Source: Thalassobacillus pellis
GTDB taxonomy: Bacteria; Bacillota; Bacilli; Bacillales; Halobacillaceae
Direction: 5' to 3'
DNA: 64,000 nucleotides
NCBI RefSeq assembly: GCF_016908295.1
Contig: NZ_JAFBDO010000002.1
Coordinates: 310,001-374,000, forward strand
Positions 9,160-18,625 of this stretch are shown one piece after another; position 1 is the first letter of the stretch; the number at the start of each line of letters is the position of its first letter. The notes beneath the pieces are model-generated. The model searched no databases. It saw only the letters and a list, made by a program, of their open reading frames with translations, and was not told the DNA's origin. The position numbers were made by a program, and so were the translations under genes.

Positions 9160-9190
9160 AACCCGAACAGTTAACATTGTTCGGGTTTAC
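9160..9190 (+). terminator. Terminator downstream of ppc / candidate small RNA
   Basis: AACCCGAACA (9160-9169) pairs perfectly with TGTTCGGGTT (9178-9187), preceded by an A run and followed by TTAC. Confidence 0.75.
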
Positions 9191-9309
9191 ATTTGGCTTT
9201 TTTCTCAGAGTCTTTTTATTCTGCCCCTTATCAACAATGGGGAGATGAAAAGGCCGAAGGGTTCATATTAAAAGTTTGATGGGGCAAGTTAAGGGTATAG
9301 GCTAAACAG

Positions 9310-9348
9310 ACCAGGACATATCACTAAAACCTGGTAAATAATTACCAG
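9310..9348 (+). promoter_or_regulatory. Overlapping inverted repeats in the leader of the BCCT gene
   Basis: CTGGTAA (9331-9337) and TTACCAG (9342-9348) form a seven-base inverted repeat with a four-base centre, 27 bases before the start codon. CCTGGT at 9330-9335 can also pair with ACCAGG at 9310-9315. The site could be the operator of a repressor of osmolyte uptake or a small RNA switch; nothing in the sequence decides between them. Confidence 0.4.
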
Positions 9349-9374
9349 TAAACTATCATGGGAAGGAGAAAAAT

Positions 9375-10865
9375 ATGAAAAATCAAACATCAGTATTCTG
9401 GATTACATTTGCAATCACTTTATTCTCTGTATTTATCGGATCCATAGCACCAAAAGCTCTTGAAACGATCACTGGCAATATTCAAAGTTATATCTCCGTT
9501 CATTTCGGCTGGTATTACTTATTGATTGTCACCTTGTTTGTGGTTATATGCCTTTATATGATTTTTAGCCCATTTGGTAAAATAAAGTTAGGAAAACCGG
9601 ATGATAAACCTGATTTCAGCTATTCCACATGGTTCGCCATGTTATTTAGTGCGGGAATGGGAATCGGCCTCGTTTTTTATGGAGCAGCAGCCCCACTATC
9701 TCAATTCGCTTCTACTCCCCCGCTTGCTGATCCGGGATCTGAAGAGGCGCTGAAAGATGCTATGAGAATCACTTTCTTCCATTATGGAATTCATGCCTGG
9801 GGAATATACGCGATAGTAGGTCTGATTCTTGCTTATTTTAAATTCAGACATGGTGCACCCGGCCTGATAAGTGCCACACTTATCCCTTTATTTGGCGACA
9901 AAATGAAAGGGCCCTGGGGGATTATTGTCGATGTAGTTGCTGTTTTCGCTACGATTGTAGGTGTTGCCACTACTCTCGGGTTCGGAGCAGCCCAAATAAA
10001 TGGCGGTCTTACCTATCTTACCGGTATAGAAGAACAATTCTGGGTCCAGCTTGTTATTATAATTTTCGTCACTGTCCTGTTTATGATTTCCGCTTATACA
10101 GGATTAAGTAAAGGAATTAAATACTTAAGTAATGCAAACATGGTACTTGCCGCCATTCTGTTTGGGATTATGATGATTCTTGGACCCACTCTAAGTATCA
10201 TGAATTCATTTACAGATTCATTAGGAGCATACATCCAACATCTTCCGGAAGAAAGCCTCAGGTTGGCTCCGCATGATTCACAAGCGCAGCAATGGGTCCT
10301 TGACTGGACAGTCTTTTTCTGGGCATGGTGGATTGCCTGGTCTCCTTTTGTCGGCATTTTTATAGCACGTGTTTCTAAGGGTAGATCGATCCGTGAATTT
10401 CTTTCAGGTGTATTGCTTGTTCCTTCCTTGGTAAGCTTTTTGTGGTTTGCCGCCTTTGGTATGTCAGCTATTGAATTACAGCAGGCAGGAACAGATATAG
10501 CCGGCCTTGCAGATGAGCAGATCTTATTTGGAGTATTCGATCATTATCCAATGAGCCTTCTGTTATCCATCATTGCTATGATGTTGATAGCGACTTTCTT
10601 TATCACTTCTGCAGATTCTGCTACCTTTGTGCTCGGGATGCAGACCACAGGAGGTTCTTTGAACCCTAATAAAAAAGTAAAATTCACCTGGGGAGTTGCC
10701 CAGTCAGCAACTGCTGCTGTACTGTTATATACAGGTGGTCTTCAGGCGTTACAAAATGCCTTGATTTCAGCAGCATTCCCTTTTTCCTTCATCATGGTTC
10801 TGATGGTGATATCTTTATTTAAAGCATTAAAAAAGGACCGGGCTGAAATAAAGAAACAAACATAA
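9375..10865 (+). CDS. BCCT-family glycine betaine/choline transporter (OpuD-like)
   Basis: A 496-residue, twelve-helix carrier that imports quaternary ammonium compatible solutes with sodium or protons. Family marks: FSAGMGIGLVFYGAAAPLSQF near residue 95 (glycine-rich sodium/substrate segment) and the tryptophan-rich DWTVFFWAWWIAWSPFVGIFIARVSKGRSIREF around 315-345, the betaine-binding box and amphipathic helix 7. The C-terminus after the last helix is short and charged (KALKKDRAEIKKQT), much shorter than the osmosensing tails of BetP-type proteins. GGAAGGAG precedes the ATG. It is monocistronic, with a strong bidirectional terminator behind it. Confidence 0.93.
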   Translation: MKNQTSVFWITFAITLFSVFIGSIAPKALETITGNIQSYISVHFGWYYLLIVTLFVVICLYMIFSPFGKIKLGKPDDKPDFSYSTWFAMLFSAGMGIGLVFYGAAAPLSQFASTPPLADPGSEEALKDAMRITFFHYGIHAWGIYAIVGLILAYFKFRHGAPGLISATLIPLFGDKMKGPWGIIVDVVAVFATIVGVATTLGFGAAQINGGLTYLTGIEEQFWVQLVIIIFVTVLFMISAYTGLSKGIKYLSNANMVLAAILFGIMMILGPTLSIMNSFTDSLGAYIQHLPEESLRLAPHDSQAQQWVLDWTVFFWAWWIAWSPFVGIFIARVSKGRSIREFLSGVLLVPSLVSFLWFAAFGMSAIELQQAGTDIAGLADEQILFGVFDHYPMSLLLSIIAMMLIATFFITSADSATFVLGMQTTGGSLNPNKKVKFTWGVAQSATAAVLLYTGGLQALQNALISAAFPFSFIMVLMVISLFKALKKDRAEIKKQT

Positions 10866-10878
10866 ACCGGAAACATTC

Positions 10879-10917
10879 AAAAACCCGATTGCTCAATATC
10901 TGAGCAATCGGGTTTTT
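10879..10917. terminator. Bidirectional terminator between the BCCT gene and the yng operon
   Basis: A perfect 17-base inverted repeat: AAAAACCCGATTGCTCA (10879-10895) and its complement at 10901-10917, with a five-base loop. It has T runs on both strands and sits between two converging genes. Confidence 0.9.
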
Positions 10918-10923
10918 GATCGT

Positions 10924-12453
10924 TTAAACTGGATAAACACCATGTTTACGTTCTGTAAAAGTAACCTCTTTTGAGCTATACATTTCATACCGATGTATTA
11001 ATTCCTGCCTTAAATTGTCGGGCTGGATGATGGCATCGACAACCATTTCAGAAGCGAGTCGGTAAATATCAATGTTTTCTTTATATTCTTCCTGTTTTTC
11101 TTTGATAAAGGCTGGACGTTCTTCTTCAGGAAGCTCTGCAATTTTATTTGCATAAACCGCGTTAACTGCAGCCTCCGGCCCCATTACAGCAATTTGAGCG
11201 CTTGGAAGTGCTAGACAGCAATCAGGTTCAAACGCTGGACCGGCCATTGCATAGAGGCCTGCACCATACGCTTTTCTCACAACCACAGAAATTTTCGGTA
11301 CCGTCGCTTCACTCATTGCCGACAGCATTTTGGCTCCATGCCTGATGATTCCTGCCCGTTCCACTCTCGTCCCTATCATGAACCCAGGAATATCAGCAAG
11401 GAATAAAAGAGGGATGTTGAACGCATCGCATAATTGCATAAATTTAGCCGCCTTATCTGCAGAATCAGGAAATAATACTCCTCCTTTGGCTTTTGGCTGA
11501 TTCGCAATGATACCGATGGAGCGTCCGTCAATCCGGGCAAGCCCCGTAACAATTTCAGGGGCAAATAATTTCTTTATTTCACAAAAAGAACCATCATCAA
11601 TCAACCTGTCTATAAATTGATACATATCGAATGGAGCATTTTGATTTTGAGGAATCAGGTCATTAATGGACTTTTCTGCCTGCGCAGGTGCTATAGATTC
11701 CTTGTGTGGAGGAAGAGCCTTATAGTTCGCTGGAAAATAAGTAAGGTAATCACGGGTATAGGCGATTGCCTCTTCTTCTGTTTTCGCAAGGACATCGCCA
11801 CATCCGGAAACGGAACAATGCATTTTAGCCCCACCCATTTCCTCGAGACTTACTTTTTCACCAATGACTTTTTCTGCCATTCGTGGAGATCCGAGATACA
11901 TGGATGCATTACCATCGACCATGACGACTATATCGCAAAATGCCGGAATATAAGCGCCTCCAGCCGCCGAAGGTCCGAATAAAAGGCAGACCTGGGGAAC
12001 CCGTCCTGATAGTTTGATTTGATTGTGAAAAATTCTCCCTGCTCCCCTTCTGCCAGGGAACATTTCCACCTGATCTGTAATTCTCGCTCCTGCTGAATCT
12101 ACTAAATACAACATTGGAAGCTGCAGTTTCAGAGCTGTTTCCTGGATACGAATGATTTTCTCAACCGTTCTCGCTCCCCATGAACCTGCCTTTACTGTTG
12201 AGTCATTGGCCATCACACATACTTTTTGTCCATTCACCTTCCCAATGCCCGTAACAACTCCATCAGAAGGCAAGGCCCCATCCATGCAGTTGGCAAAAAA
12301 AGCATCCTCCAAATCTATACCATCATCGAATAATAACTCTAACCGTTTACGGACAAATAATTTACCTTTTTCTTCATTTTTAGCGTGGTATTTCTCCGAA
12401 CCACCTTTAGCTATTTCCTCTACTCGTTTTTGTAATGTTTCATTGATTGACAT
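10924..12453 (-). CDS. yngE: Acyl-CoA carboxylase carboxyltransferase subunit (YngE-like, probably methylcrotonyl-CoA)
   Basis: This 509-residue subunit would transfer carboxyl from biotin to an acyl-CoA. It has the two crotonase-like halves of the family: LYLVDSAGARITDQVEMFPGRRGAGRIF and FGPSAAGGAYIPAF in the first, and FLADIPGFMIGTRVERAGIIRHGAKML and KAYGAGLYAMAGPAFEPD in the second. It is the last gene of the operon, which also holds the biotin carboxylase, a biotin carrier, HMG-CoA lyase and an acyl-CoA dehydrogenase; that set matches leucine degradation, so methylcrotonyl-CoA is the likely substrate. The ATG at 12453 follows AGGAGG; a longer reading frame upstream overlaps yngF and is unlikely. 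Confidence 0.9.
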   Translation of the reverse strand: MSINETLQKRVEEIAKGGSEKYHAKNEEKGKLFVRKRLELLFDDGIDLEDAFFANCMDGALPSDGVVTGIGKVNGQKVCVMANDSTVKAGSWGARTVEKIIRIQETALKLQLPMLYLVDSAGARITDQVEMFPGRRGAGRIFHNQIKLSGRVPQVCLLFGPSAAGGAYIPAFCDIVVMVDGNASMYLGSPRMAEKVIGEKVSLEEMGGAKMHCSVSGCGDVLAKTEEEAIAYTRDYLTYFPANYKALPPHKESIAPAQAEKSINDLIPQNQNAPFDMYQFIDRLIDDGSFCEIKKLFAPEIVTGLARIDGRSIGIIANQPKAKGGVLFPDSADKAAKFMQLCDAFNIPLLFLADIPGFMIGTRVERAGIIRHGAKMLSAMSEATVPKISVVVRKAYGAGLYAMAGPAFEPDCCLALPSAQIAVMGPEAAVNAVYANKIAELPEEERPAFIKEKQEEYKENIDIYRLASEMVVDAIIQPDNLRQELIHRYEMYSSKEVTFTERKHGVYPV

Positions 12454-12469
12454 AGGTAGTCCTCCTATT

Positions 12470-13252
12470 CTATTCCCCGCGATAGATGGGTTTCCTTTTC
12501 TCTTTAAATGCCTGAAGCCCCTCCAGCCTGTCTTTTGTAGGGATAGTAGCTTGATAGCACAGCTTTTCAATCTGCAATCCTGTTTCTATATCTGTCTGAA
12601 AACCGTTATGAATCGCTTTTTTAGCCTGCCGAAGAGCTATCGGAGCATTGCCTGCAATTCGCTTTGCTAAACTTAGGGACTTTTCCTGGAGTACATTTGA
12701 CTCGTACATATATTCGACTAATCCTATTTCAAGTGCCTCCTGGCTGGCGACCGGACGGGCAGAGAAAATCAATTCCTTCGCTTTTCCGATACCGATCAAC
12801 TTTGCCAGCCTCTGGGTTCCCCCTGCTCCCGGAATGATACCCAGCGATGTTTCAGTAAGTCCCATCTTAGATGTATCAGCACATACCCTGATATCACAGG
12901 CAAGAGCCATTTCCAATCCCCCGCCGAAAGCTACTCCGTTTATAGCGGCTATCGTGGGAAAAGGCATTCGTTCGAGGCGTTTTATGGTGTCGCCGATCAG
13001 GGACACGGTCTCAACAACCTGCTCTTCAGTCATACCTTTTCTTTCTTTTAAATCAGCCCCTGCACAGAAAGCTTTTTCTCCGCTTCCTGTTACAATAAGA
13101 GCCCGGATATCTTTATTTCTTTCTAATTCCCAAAGGACTTCATTCAATTCGTAAAGCAGCTGCTTGGAAAGTGCATTGGCCGCATCGGGACGGTCCAAAG
13201 TCAATTTCATAGTATGATCAGCTGCTTTTTCGAGTATTAATAGTTCCGACAC
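12470..13252 (-). CDS. yngF: Enoyl-CoA hydratase (YngF-like, probably methylglutaconyl-CoA hydratase)
   Basis: A 260-residue crotonase-family enzyme. It shows the oxyanion-hole segment AFCAGADLKERKGM, the second conserved block AINGVAFGGGLEMALACDIRV and ETSLGIIPGAGGTQRLAKLIG with the catalytic Glu region. In this operon it would hydrate 3-methylglutaconyl-CoA to HMG-CoA, between the carboxylase and the HMG-CoA lyase. The start is a GTG at 13252 preceded by GAGGAGGG. It lies 16 bases upstream of yngE. Confidence 0.9.
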   Translation of the reverse strand: MSELLILEKAADHTMKLTLDRPDAANALSKQLLYELNEVLWELERNKDIRALIVTGSGEKAFCAGADLKERKGMTEEQVVETVSLIGDTIKRLERMPFPTIAAINGVAFGGGLEMALACDIRVCADTSKMGLTETSLGIIPGAGGTQRLAKLIGIGKAKELIFSARPVASQEALEIGLVEYMYESNVLQEKSLSLAKRIAGNAPIALRQAKKAIHNGFQTDIETGLQIEKLCYQATIPTKDRLEGLQAFKEKRKPIYRGE

Positions 13253-13270
13253 ACATGACCCTCCTCAACA

Positions 13271-14173
13271 TTATGACCGATTCAACATCTGCATTTGATG
13301 ACTTGGCAATGGCTTATTTATTTTTTCCTGAATAAATCGAGCTGCTTCTGTCAACTTCTCCAGCTGAATGCCAGTTCCGATCCCCATCTGGTGCAGCATA
13401 TGGATAAGATCATCCGTCGCTAAATTACCAGAAGCCCCCTTGGCATACGGGCATCCGCCAAGACCGCCGACAGAGCCATCAAACGTAGTGACACCATGTT
13501 CCAAAGAAACAAGCACATTCGCAAGTGCCATCCCTCTTGTGTTATGAAAATGCATGGCGATTCGGTCAAATGAAAAGCGTTTCTTTATTTCTGTAAGTGT
13601 TTCATCGACCTGTTTTGGATCAGCTACTCCAATTGTATCCCCCAAAGACAATTCGTCTATCCCCATCTCAAATAAACGATCACATACACGGAGAATCTGA
13701 TCAATAGGAACCTCCCCCTCATACGGACAGCCAAACACTGTGGAAACATATCCCCTTACACTCTTTCCGGCTGACTTAGCACCCTCTACTACTTCCTTTA
13801 AGACAGGATAGGTTTCTTCAAGTGATTTATTGATGTTTTTTTTATTATGTGTTTCACTGCTGGACATAAATATAGATGCTTCATCAATATCTGTCTCGAT
13901 AGCACGCTCGAGGCCTTTTCTATTCGGTACCAGAGCAGCATATGTAATACCTGGATGCCTTTTGATTGCTGCTGCTACTTCTTTTGCGTCAGAAAGTTGA
14001 GGGATCCATTTAGGATGGACAAAAGAGCTGATTTCAATGTAAGAAAAGCCTGCTTCAGACAGCTTATCAATCCAGGCAACCTTATCAGCTGTATCCACAT
14101 TAGCTGGTTCATTCTGCAAACCATCTCTTGGCCCTACTTCCTTTACGATTACATTTTCAGGCACGTGTAGCAT
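13271..14173 (-). CDS. yngG: Hydroxymethylglutaryl-CoA lyase
   Basis: Cleaves HMG-CoA to acetoacetate and acetyl-CoA, the last step of leucine breakdown. The 300-residue TIM-barrel protein begins VIVKEVGPRDGLQNEP, the metal-binding and catalytic start of DRE-TIM metallolyases, contains AMHFHNTRGMALANVL (metal-binding HxH), and carries GGLGGCPYAKGASGNLATDDL, the lyase signature with the catalytic Cys. The neighbours on both sides belong to the same pathway, with 16-18 base gaps. Confidence 0.94.
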   Translation of the reverse strand: MLHVPENVIVKEVGPRDGLQNEPANVDTADKVAWIDKLSEAGFSYIEISSFVHPKWIPQLSDAKEVAAAIKRHPGITYAALVPNRKGLERAIETDIDEASIFMSSSETHNKKNINKSLEETYPVLKEVVEGAKSAGKSVRGYVSTVFGCPYEGEVPIDQILRVCDRLFEMGIDELSLGDTIGVADPKQVDETLTEIKKRFSFDRIAMHFHNTRGMALANVLVSLEHGVTTFDGSVGGLGGCPYAKGASGNLATDDLIHMLHQMGIGTGIQLEKLTEAARFIQEKINKPLPSHQMQMLNRS

Positions 14174-14189
14174 TCCATACCGCTCCTAT

Positions 14190-14402
14190 TCATTCAATGA
14201 TTGCAATTACGTCTCCTTCGTTAACAAAATCCCCTTCGCCCACTTTTAATTCTTTGATCGTACCTTCTGCTTCAGCAGGTATCGGAATTTCCATTTTCAT
14301 AGATTCTAGAATGACGATATCCTGTCCGTTTGTCACGGAATCTCCTTCCCCCGCAACTACCTTCCAAACGCTTCCTGCCATTGATGCTTTGATTTCTGTC
14401 AT
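14190..14402 (-). CDS. yngHB: Biotin carboxyl carrier subunit of the acyl-CoA carboxylase
   Basis: A 70-residue stand-alone biotinyl domain. It carries the biotin attachment sequence ILESMKMEIPI, with the lysine between two methionines, and is nearly all one biotinyl/lipoyl-type fold. It would shuttle carboxybiotin between the biotin carboxylase just upstream (12 bases away) and the YngE carboxyltransferase. A separate small carrier gene in this position is the known arrangement in B. subtilis yngHA-yngHB. Confidence 0.93.
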   Translation of the reverse strand: MTEIKASMAGSVWKVVAGEGDSVTNGQDIVILESMKMEIPIPAEAEGTIKELKVGEGDFVNEGDVIAIIE

Positions 14403-14414
14403 AATTGTTACCTC

Positions 14415-15770
14415 CTATTTTTCAGCTAAAGATGGTAAATAAAATTCCTCAACAAATGATGTCTTCGTGTCTCCTGCTTTAAACCGCTCATGGTTCACTA
14501 CTTTTTTCAGCATCGGAATATTCGTCTTTATCCCTTCCGCCCGGTAGCGCTCAAGAGCATTGGATAATCGGTCAATCGCCTGGTGACGGTCCATCCCATA
14601 TACAACCAGCTTTGCTATCATTGGGTCATAAAACGGAGTTACCTTCGAATTTCCATGAACAGCAAGTTCATTTCTTATACCATCTCCCTCTGGCACTTCA
14701 AACTTCGTTAAATTACCAGGAGAAGGGAAAAACCTTTCTGGGTCTTCTGCATATATCCTTACTTCTATCGCATGACCCTTTATACCAAGGTCATCTTGTG
14801 TAAAGGATAAAGGATCTCCATCAGCAATTTTAATCTGCTGTTCCACCAAATCCAGACCAGTGATTTCTTCAGTCACCGGATGTTCAACTTGAAGACGTGT
14901 ATTCATTTCAAGAAAATAAAAATTCTCTTCTTCATCTACCAGAAATTCTATCGTTCCGGCATTTTTATAAGATAAGGCTTTAACAGCCTGTACAGCTTTA
15001 TTTCCCATTTCATCTCGCGTTTTTTGAGAAATAAACGGGGATGGAGCTTCTTCTAGTACTTTTTGGTGTCGTCTCTGGATCGAGCATTCCCGCTCAAATA
15101 AATGTACCGCGTTACCAAAACCATCGCCCAGAACCTGAATTTCAATATGGCGGGGGTTAAGGATTTGCTTCTCAAGGAACATGGTGCCATCTCCGAAAAA
15201 CGAAGCAGCCCGCTTAGAATTCCCTTCAAAAGCCTTTTCCAGTTCCTGATCATTTTTGACAGCCTGCATGCCGATTCCTCCGCCGCCTGCAGCAGCTTTC
15301 AGCATGACAGGATAGCCGAATTCATTGGCGTATGCTTTAGCCTCTTCCACATCTTTTAAAGCTTGATCCGTCCCAGGAACAATCGGTACACCAGCTTCCT
15401 TCATCGCTTGCCTGGCTGCCACTTTATCTCCCATTTTTGCTATGACATCACTGGAAGGTCCAATAAATGTCAACCCGGCTTCACGGCACTTTCTGGCAAA
15501 GCCTGCATTTTCACTCAATAGTCCATAGCCGGGATGTATGGCCTCTGCTCCCGACTTTCTAGCCGTATCAAGTATTTTTTCAATGTTCAAGTAGGATTCG
15601 TTCACACGAGGTTTGCCAATCAGAAAGCTTTCATCGGCTTGTTTAACATACGGAGCATCTTCGTCTGCCTCCGAGTAAACAGCGACAGTATTAATCCCCA
15701 TTTTCTTACATGTGCGAATGATTCTTGCAGCAATCTCTCCGCGGTTTGCGATCAGAATTTTAGTGAACAA
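14415..15770 (-). CDS. yngHA: Biotin carboxylase subunit of the acyl-CoA carboxylase
   Basis: A 451-residue ATP-grasp enzyme that carboxylates biotin with bicarbonate and ATP. It begins FTKILIANRGEIAARIIRTCKK and contains the glycine-rich ATP-binding loop KAAAGGGGIGMQAV, the signature RECSIQRRHQKVLEEAPSP and EMNTRLQVEHPVTEEITG with the catalytic Arg/Glu residues. The length is that of a single-domain biotin carboxylase without a fused carrier, consistent with the separate carrier gene next to it. Leucine-pathway neighbours make methylcrotonyl-CoA carboxylase more likely than the fatty-acid AccC. Confidence 0.94.
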   Translation of the reverse strand: MFTKILIANRGEIAARIIRTCKKMGINTVAVYSEADEDAPYVKQADESFLIGKPRVNESYLNIEKILDTARKSGAEAIHPGYGLLSENAGFARKCREAGLTFIGPSSDVIAKMGDKVAARQAMKEAGVPIVPGTDQALKDVEEAKAYANEFGYPVMLKAAAGGGGIGMQAVKNDQELEKAFEGNSKRAASFFGDGTMFLEKQILNPRHIEIQVLGDGFGNAVHLFERECSIQRRHQKVLEEAPSPFISQKTRDEMGNKAVQAVKALSYKNAGTIEFLVDEEENFYFLEMNTRLQVEHPVTEEITGLDLVEQQIKIADGDPLSFTQDDLGIKGHAIEVRIYAEDPERFFPSPGNLTKFEVPEGDGIRNELAVHGNSKVTPFYDPMIAKLVVYGMDRHQAIDRLSNALERYRAEGIKTNIPMLKKVVNHERFKAGDTKTSFVEEFYLPSLAEK

Positions 15771-15787
15771 TTTTCTGCCTCCTCCGG

Positions 15788-17428
15788 TTAAGATTTCGAT
15801 TGCAGCATATCAAGGGCATTTTCACGCAATTTGAATTTTTGGATTTTGCCACTTGCTGTCATCGGGTATTCGTCTGTAAATTGAATGTATTTTGGTATTT
15901 TATGTTTCGAAATTTTCCCGTCGCAAAATTCCCGTATGTCCTTCTCCGTAACAGCTGATCCTTCCTTTGCAATAATCCAGGCCATAATTTCTTCGCCATA
16001 CTTGCTGTCAGGTACACCGACTACCTGGACATCCAGGACACTCGGGTGCTGATAAAGAAACTCTTCTATTTCTCGTGGATATACATTTTCGCCTCCGCGG
16101 ATAATCATGTCCTTAATCCGGCCAGTGATTTCAATGTAGCCCTGTTCATCCATCACAGCGATATCGCCAGTACGAAGCCACCCTTCTTCATCAATAGCCG
16201 TCTCTGTTGCCTCAGTGTTTTTATAATAGCCTTCCATGACGAGGTATCCTTTTGTACATAGTTCTCCCGGTACACCCGGTTCGACTTCTTCATTCGTACC
16301 TGGTTCGATAATCTTCACTTCCACATTCGGATGTGCTTTGCCAACAGTGCTTACTCGGCGTTCAACCGGGTCATCTGTTCGGGTTTGAGTGATAACAGGA
16401 GAGGATTCCGTCTGACCGTAAGCGATTGTAATTTCTTCCGCCCCCATTTTATGGATGACATCTTTCATTACTTCCATTGGGCAAGTGGATCCTGCCATTA
16501 TTCCTGTACGTAATGTATCTGCTTTAAACGAAGCAAATCTCGGATGGTTCAATTCTGCTATGAACATCGTGGGAACCCCATGGAGGGCAGTACACTTTTC
16601 TTTTTCGACGGCATCAAGCACTTTTTCCGGATCAAATTGCTCTAATATCACCATCGTAGACCCTTTTGAAACGGCAGCCATTGTCCCTAACACACAGCCA
16701 AAACAATGGAAAAACGGGACAGGGATGCACAAACGATCCTCTTCTGTCAGCTTCATGGAATCCGCTACCTGATTCCCATTGTTTACGATATTATAGTGGC
16801 TTAGCATGACACCTTTCGGAAAGCCGGTCGTTCCGGAAGTATACTGCATATTAATGACATCTTGATAAGACAGACTTGCATGACGCTGCTCTAGTGAATC
16901 ATCCGGCAATTCACGTCCCATCACAATCATTTCACTCCAGGTATAGCATCCGTCATATTCCCTGTCTCCCAGAGTGACAATGTTTTTCAGATGAGGGAAC
17001 CGGCTGCTTTGAATCTCACCTTTTTCGGATATTTCTATCTCTGGGCAAACTTCTTTTAAAATATCGATGTAGGAGGCACCACGAAAGCTTTCAGCCAGAA
17101 TCAATGTTGTTGCATCGGATTGTTTCAATAGATATTCCAGCTCCTGTGCACGATAGTTAGTATTTACCGTCACCAGGACCCCGCCCATTTTCCCAGTTGC
17201 AAATTGGGAAATCAGCCATTCCGGTTTATTGTCTGCCCAGATAGCTACATGATCCCCTTTTTCAATTCCTAGAGCCATGAATCCTTTAGCTGCTTCATTG
17301 ACGAGATGGTCGAATTCAGCATAAGTTTTTCGCAAATTGAGTTCCGGGTAGACGAATGCCTCATGATCAGGGTGGTTTTTAACCTTTTCCTCCAGCAATT
17401 CACCGACAGTCAGTTTCAATAATGACAT
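15788..17428 (-). CDS. yngI: AMP-binding fatty-acyl-CoA synthetase (YngI-like)
   Basis: A 546-residue acyl-CoA synthetase. Motifs: MQYTSGTTGFPKGVMLSHYN (ATP/phosphate loop), GYYKNTEAT, WLRTGDIAVMDEQGYIEITGRIKDMIIRGGENVYPREIEEFL (hinge) and a C-terminal MTASGKIQKFKLRE holding the catalytic lysine. It resembles the AcsF/YngI group that activates medium or branched-chain acids such as acetoacetate or isovalerate; the exact acid is inference. The ATG at 17428 follows AAGGAGG. A longer in-frame extension to 17551 would overlap yngJ and is rejected. Confidence 0.9.
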   Translation of the reverse strand: MSLLKLTVGELLEEKVKNHPDHEAFVYPELNLRKTYAEFDHLVNEAAKGFMALGIEKGDHVAIWADNKPEWLISQFATGKMGGVLVTVNTNYRAQELEYLLKQSDATTLILAESFRGASYIDILKEVCPEIEISEKGEIQSSRFPHLKNIVTLGDREYDGCYTWSEMIVMGRELPDDSLEQRHASLSYQDVINMQYTSGTTGFPKGVMLSHYNIVNNGNQVADSMKLTEEDRLCIPVPFFHCFGCVLGTMAAVSKGSTMVILEQFDPEKVLDAVEKEKCTALHGVPTMFIAELNHPRFASFKADTLRTGIMAGSTCPMEVMKDVIHKMGAEEITIAYGQTESSPVITQTRTDDPVERRVSTVGKAHPNVEVKIIEPGTNEEVEPGVPGELCTKGYLVMEGYYKNTEATETAIDEEGWLRTGDIAVMDEQGYIEITGRIKDMIIRGGENVYPREIEEFLYQHPSVLDVQVVGVPDSKYGEEIMAWIIAKEGSAVTEKDIREFCDGKISKHKIPKYIQFTDEYPMTASGKIQKFKLRENALDMLQSKS

Positions 17429-17450
17429 AGCGTTCCTCCTTAATATGAGA

Positions 17451-18593
17451 TTAGCATCCAAGTTTCCTTGCAATGACGAGACGCTGGATTTCAGATGTTC
17501 CTTCACCAATTTCCAGAAGCTTCGCATCTCGCAAGTATCGTTCCACTTCATATTCCCTCATATAACCATAGCCGCCATGGATCTGGATCGCCTGATTCGC
17601 GGATCGGAAAGCGGTTTCAGAAGCGAACAGCTTGGCATAGGCGGATTCTTTAGTAAATGGCTTCCCTTGGTCCTTAAGCCATGCTGCTTTGAATACCATA
17701 TTCCTGGCAAGCTCTACTTCCATGGCCATGTCAGCAAGCTTGAACTGAATGGCCTGGAAATTCGAAATCGGCTGTCCGAACTGCTTTCTTTCCTTGGCAT
17801 AGGCTAGAGCCCTGTCTAATGAAGCCTGGGCAATCCCCACACCGAGTGCTGCAATGGAGATTCTGCCACCATCAAGCGTATATAAAAATTGTCCAAAACC
17901 TTTTTTTGGATCCCCTAATATGTTTTCCTTAGGTACCTTGACATCCTCCAGGATAATTTCCGAGGTATTGGAACCGCGTACACCCATTTTGTCATAATTG
18001 CTATTGATTTTAAGACCTGGGGTATCACGAGGCACGATAAAAGCAGATATGATATTCTTTCCGTCTTCTCGTTTTCCTGATACTGCTGTTACAGTAATCG
18101 AACGGGCATACTCTGCGTTAGTAATCCAGCATTTTTCCCCGTTGATTATATATTCATCTCCAATAAGTTCAGCACGTGTCTGGGTACCGCCTGCATCCGA
18201 ACCCGCATTAGGTTCCGTTAAACCGAAGGATGCCAGTCCTTCTCCTTTTGCGAGTGGAACTAGGAATTCCTGTTTTTGCTCTTCGGTTCCGAAGTAGTAA
18301 ATCGGACTTGCACCAAGGGATACTGCAGCTGCATAACTGAGGCCGGTAGACCCGCAAACCCGGCCAATTTCTTCTACAGCAAGGGCGTAAGTGATCGTGT
18401 CTCCCCCTGCCCCTCCGTACTCCTCAGGGAATGGAATGCCAAGCAGTCCCAGCTTCCCGATTTCCTTAAAAATGTCCTCAGGAAACTTGGAATTAATGTC
18501 GATATCAATAGCCCTTGGCTGAATGACGTTCTCCGCAAAATCACGGACCATTTTTCTCGTCATCTCTTGTTCTTTCGTTAATTCAAAGTTCAT
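17451..18593 (-). CDS. yngJ: Acyl-CoA dehydrogenase (YngJ-like, probably isovaleryl/branched-chain)
   Basis: A 380-residue FAD enzyme and first gene of the operon. It has the family patterns [17 protein letters not shown] and the C-terminal [45 protein letters not shown], with the Glu of [11 protein letters not shown] in the usual catalytic-base region. Given the downstream genes, oxidation of isovaleryl-CoA to methylcrotonyl-CoA is the natural role. AAAGGGGGAG precedes the ATG. A TetR-type palindrome lies 33-50 bases upstream. Confidence 0.92.
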   Translation of the reverse strand: MNFELTKEQEMTRKMVRDFAENVIQPRAIDIDINSKFPEDIFKEIGKLGLLGIPFPEEYGGAGGDTITYALAVEEIGRVCGSTGLSYAAAVSLGASPIYYFGTEEQKQEFLVPLAKGEGLASFGLTEPNAGSDAGGTQTRAELIGDEYIINGEKCWITNAEYARSITVTAVSGKREDGKNIISAFIVPRDTPGLKINSNYDKMGVRGSNTSEIILEDVKVPKENILGDPKKGFGQFLYTLDGGRISIAALGVGIAQASLDRALAYAKERKQFGQPISNFQAIQFKLADMAMEVELARNMVFKAAWLKDQGKPFTKESAYAKLFASETAFRSANQAIQIHGGYGYMREYEVERYLRDAKLLEIGEGTSEIQRLVIARKLGC

Positions 18594-18625
18594 AATGCTC
18601 CCCCTTTAGATACCCTGCTTTAACA

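Noticed and set aside
12152-12670. Plus-strand reading frame antisense to yngE and yngF
   Set aside because: It is antisense to two conserved genes and has a low-complexity Ser/Pro-rich composition typical of shadow frames.
17429-17551. Longer N-terminus for YngI
   Set aside because: It overlaps the end of yngJ and lacks a binding site, while ATG 17428 follows AAGGAGG.
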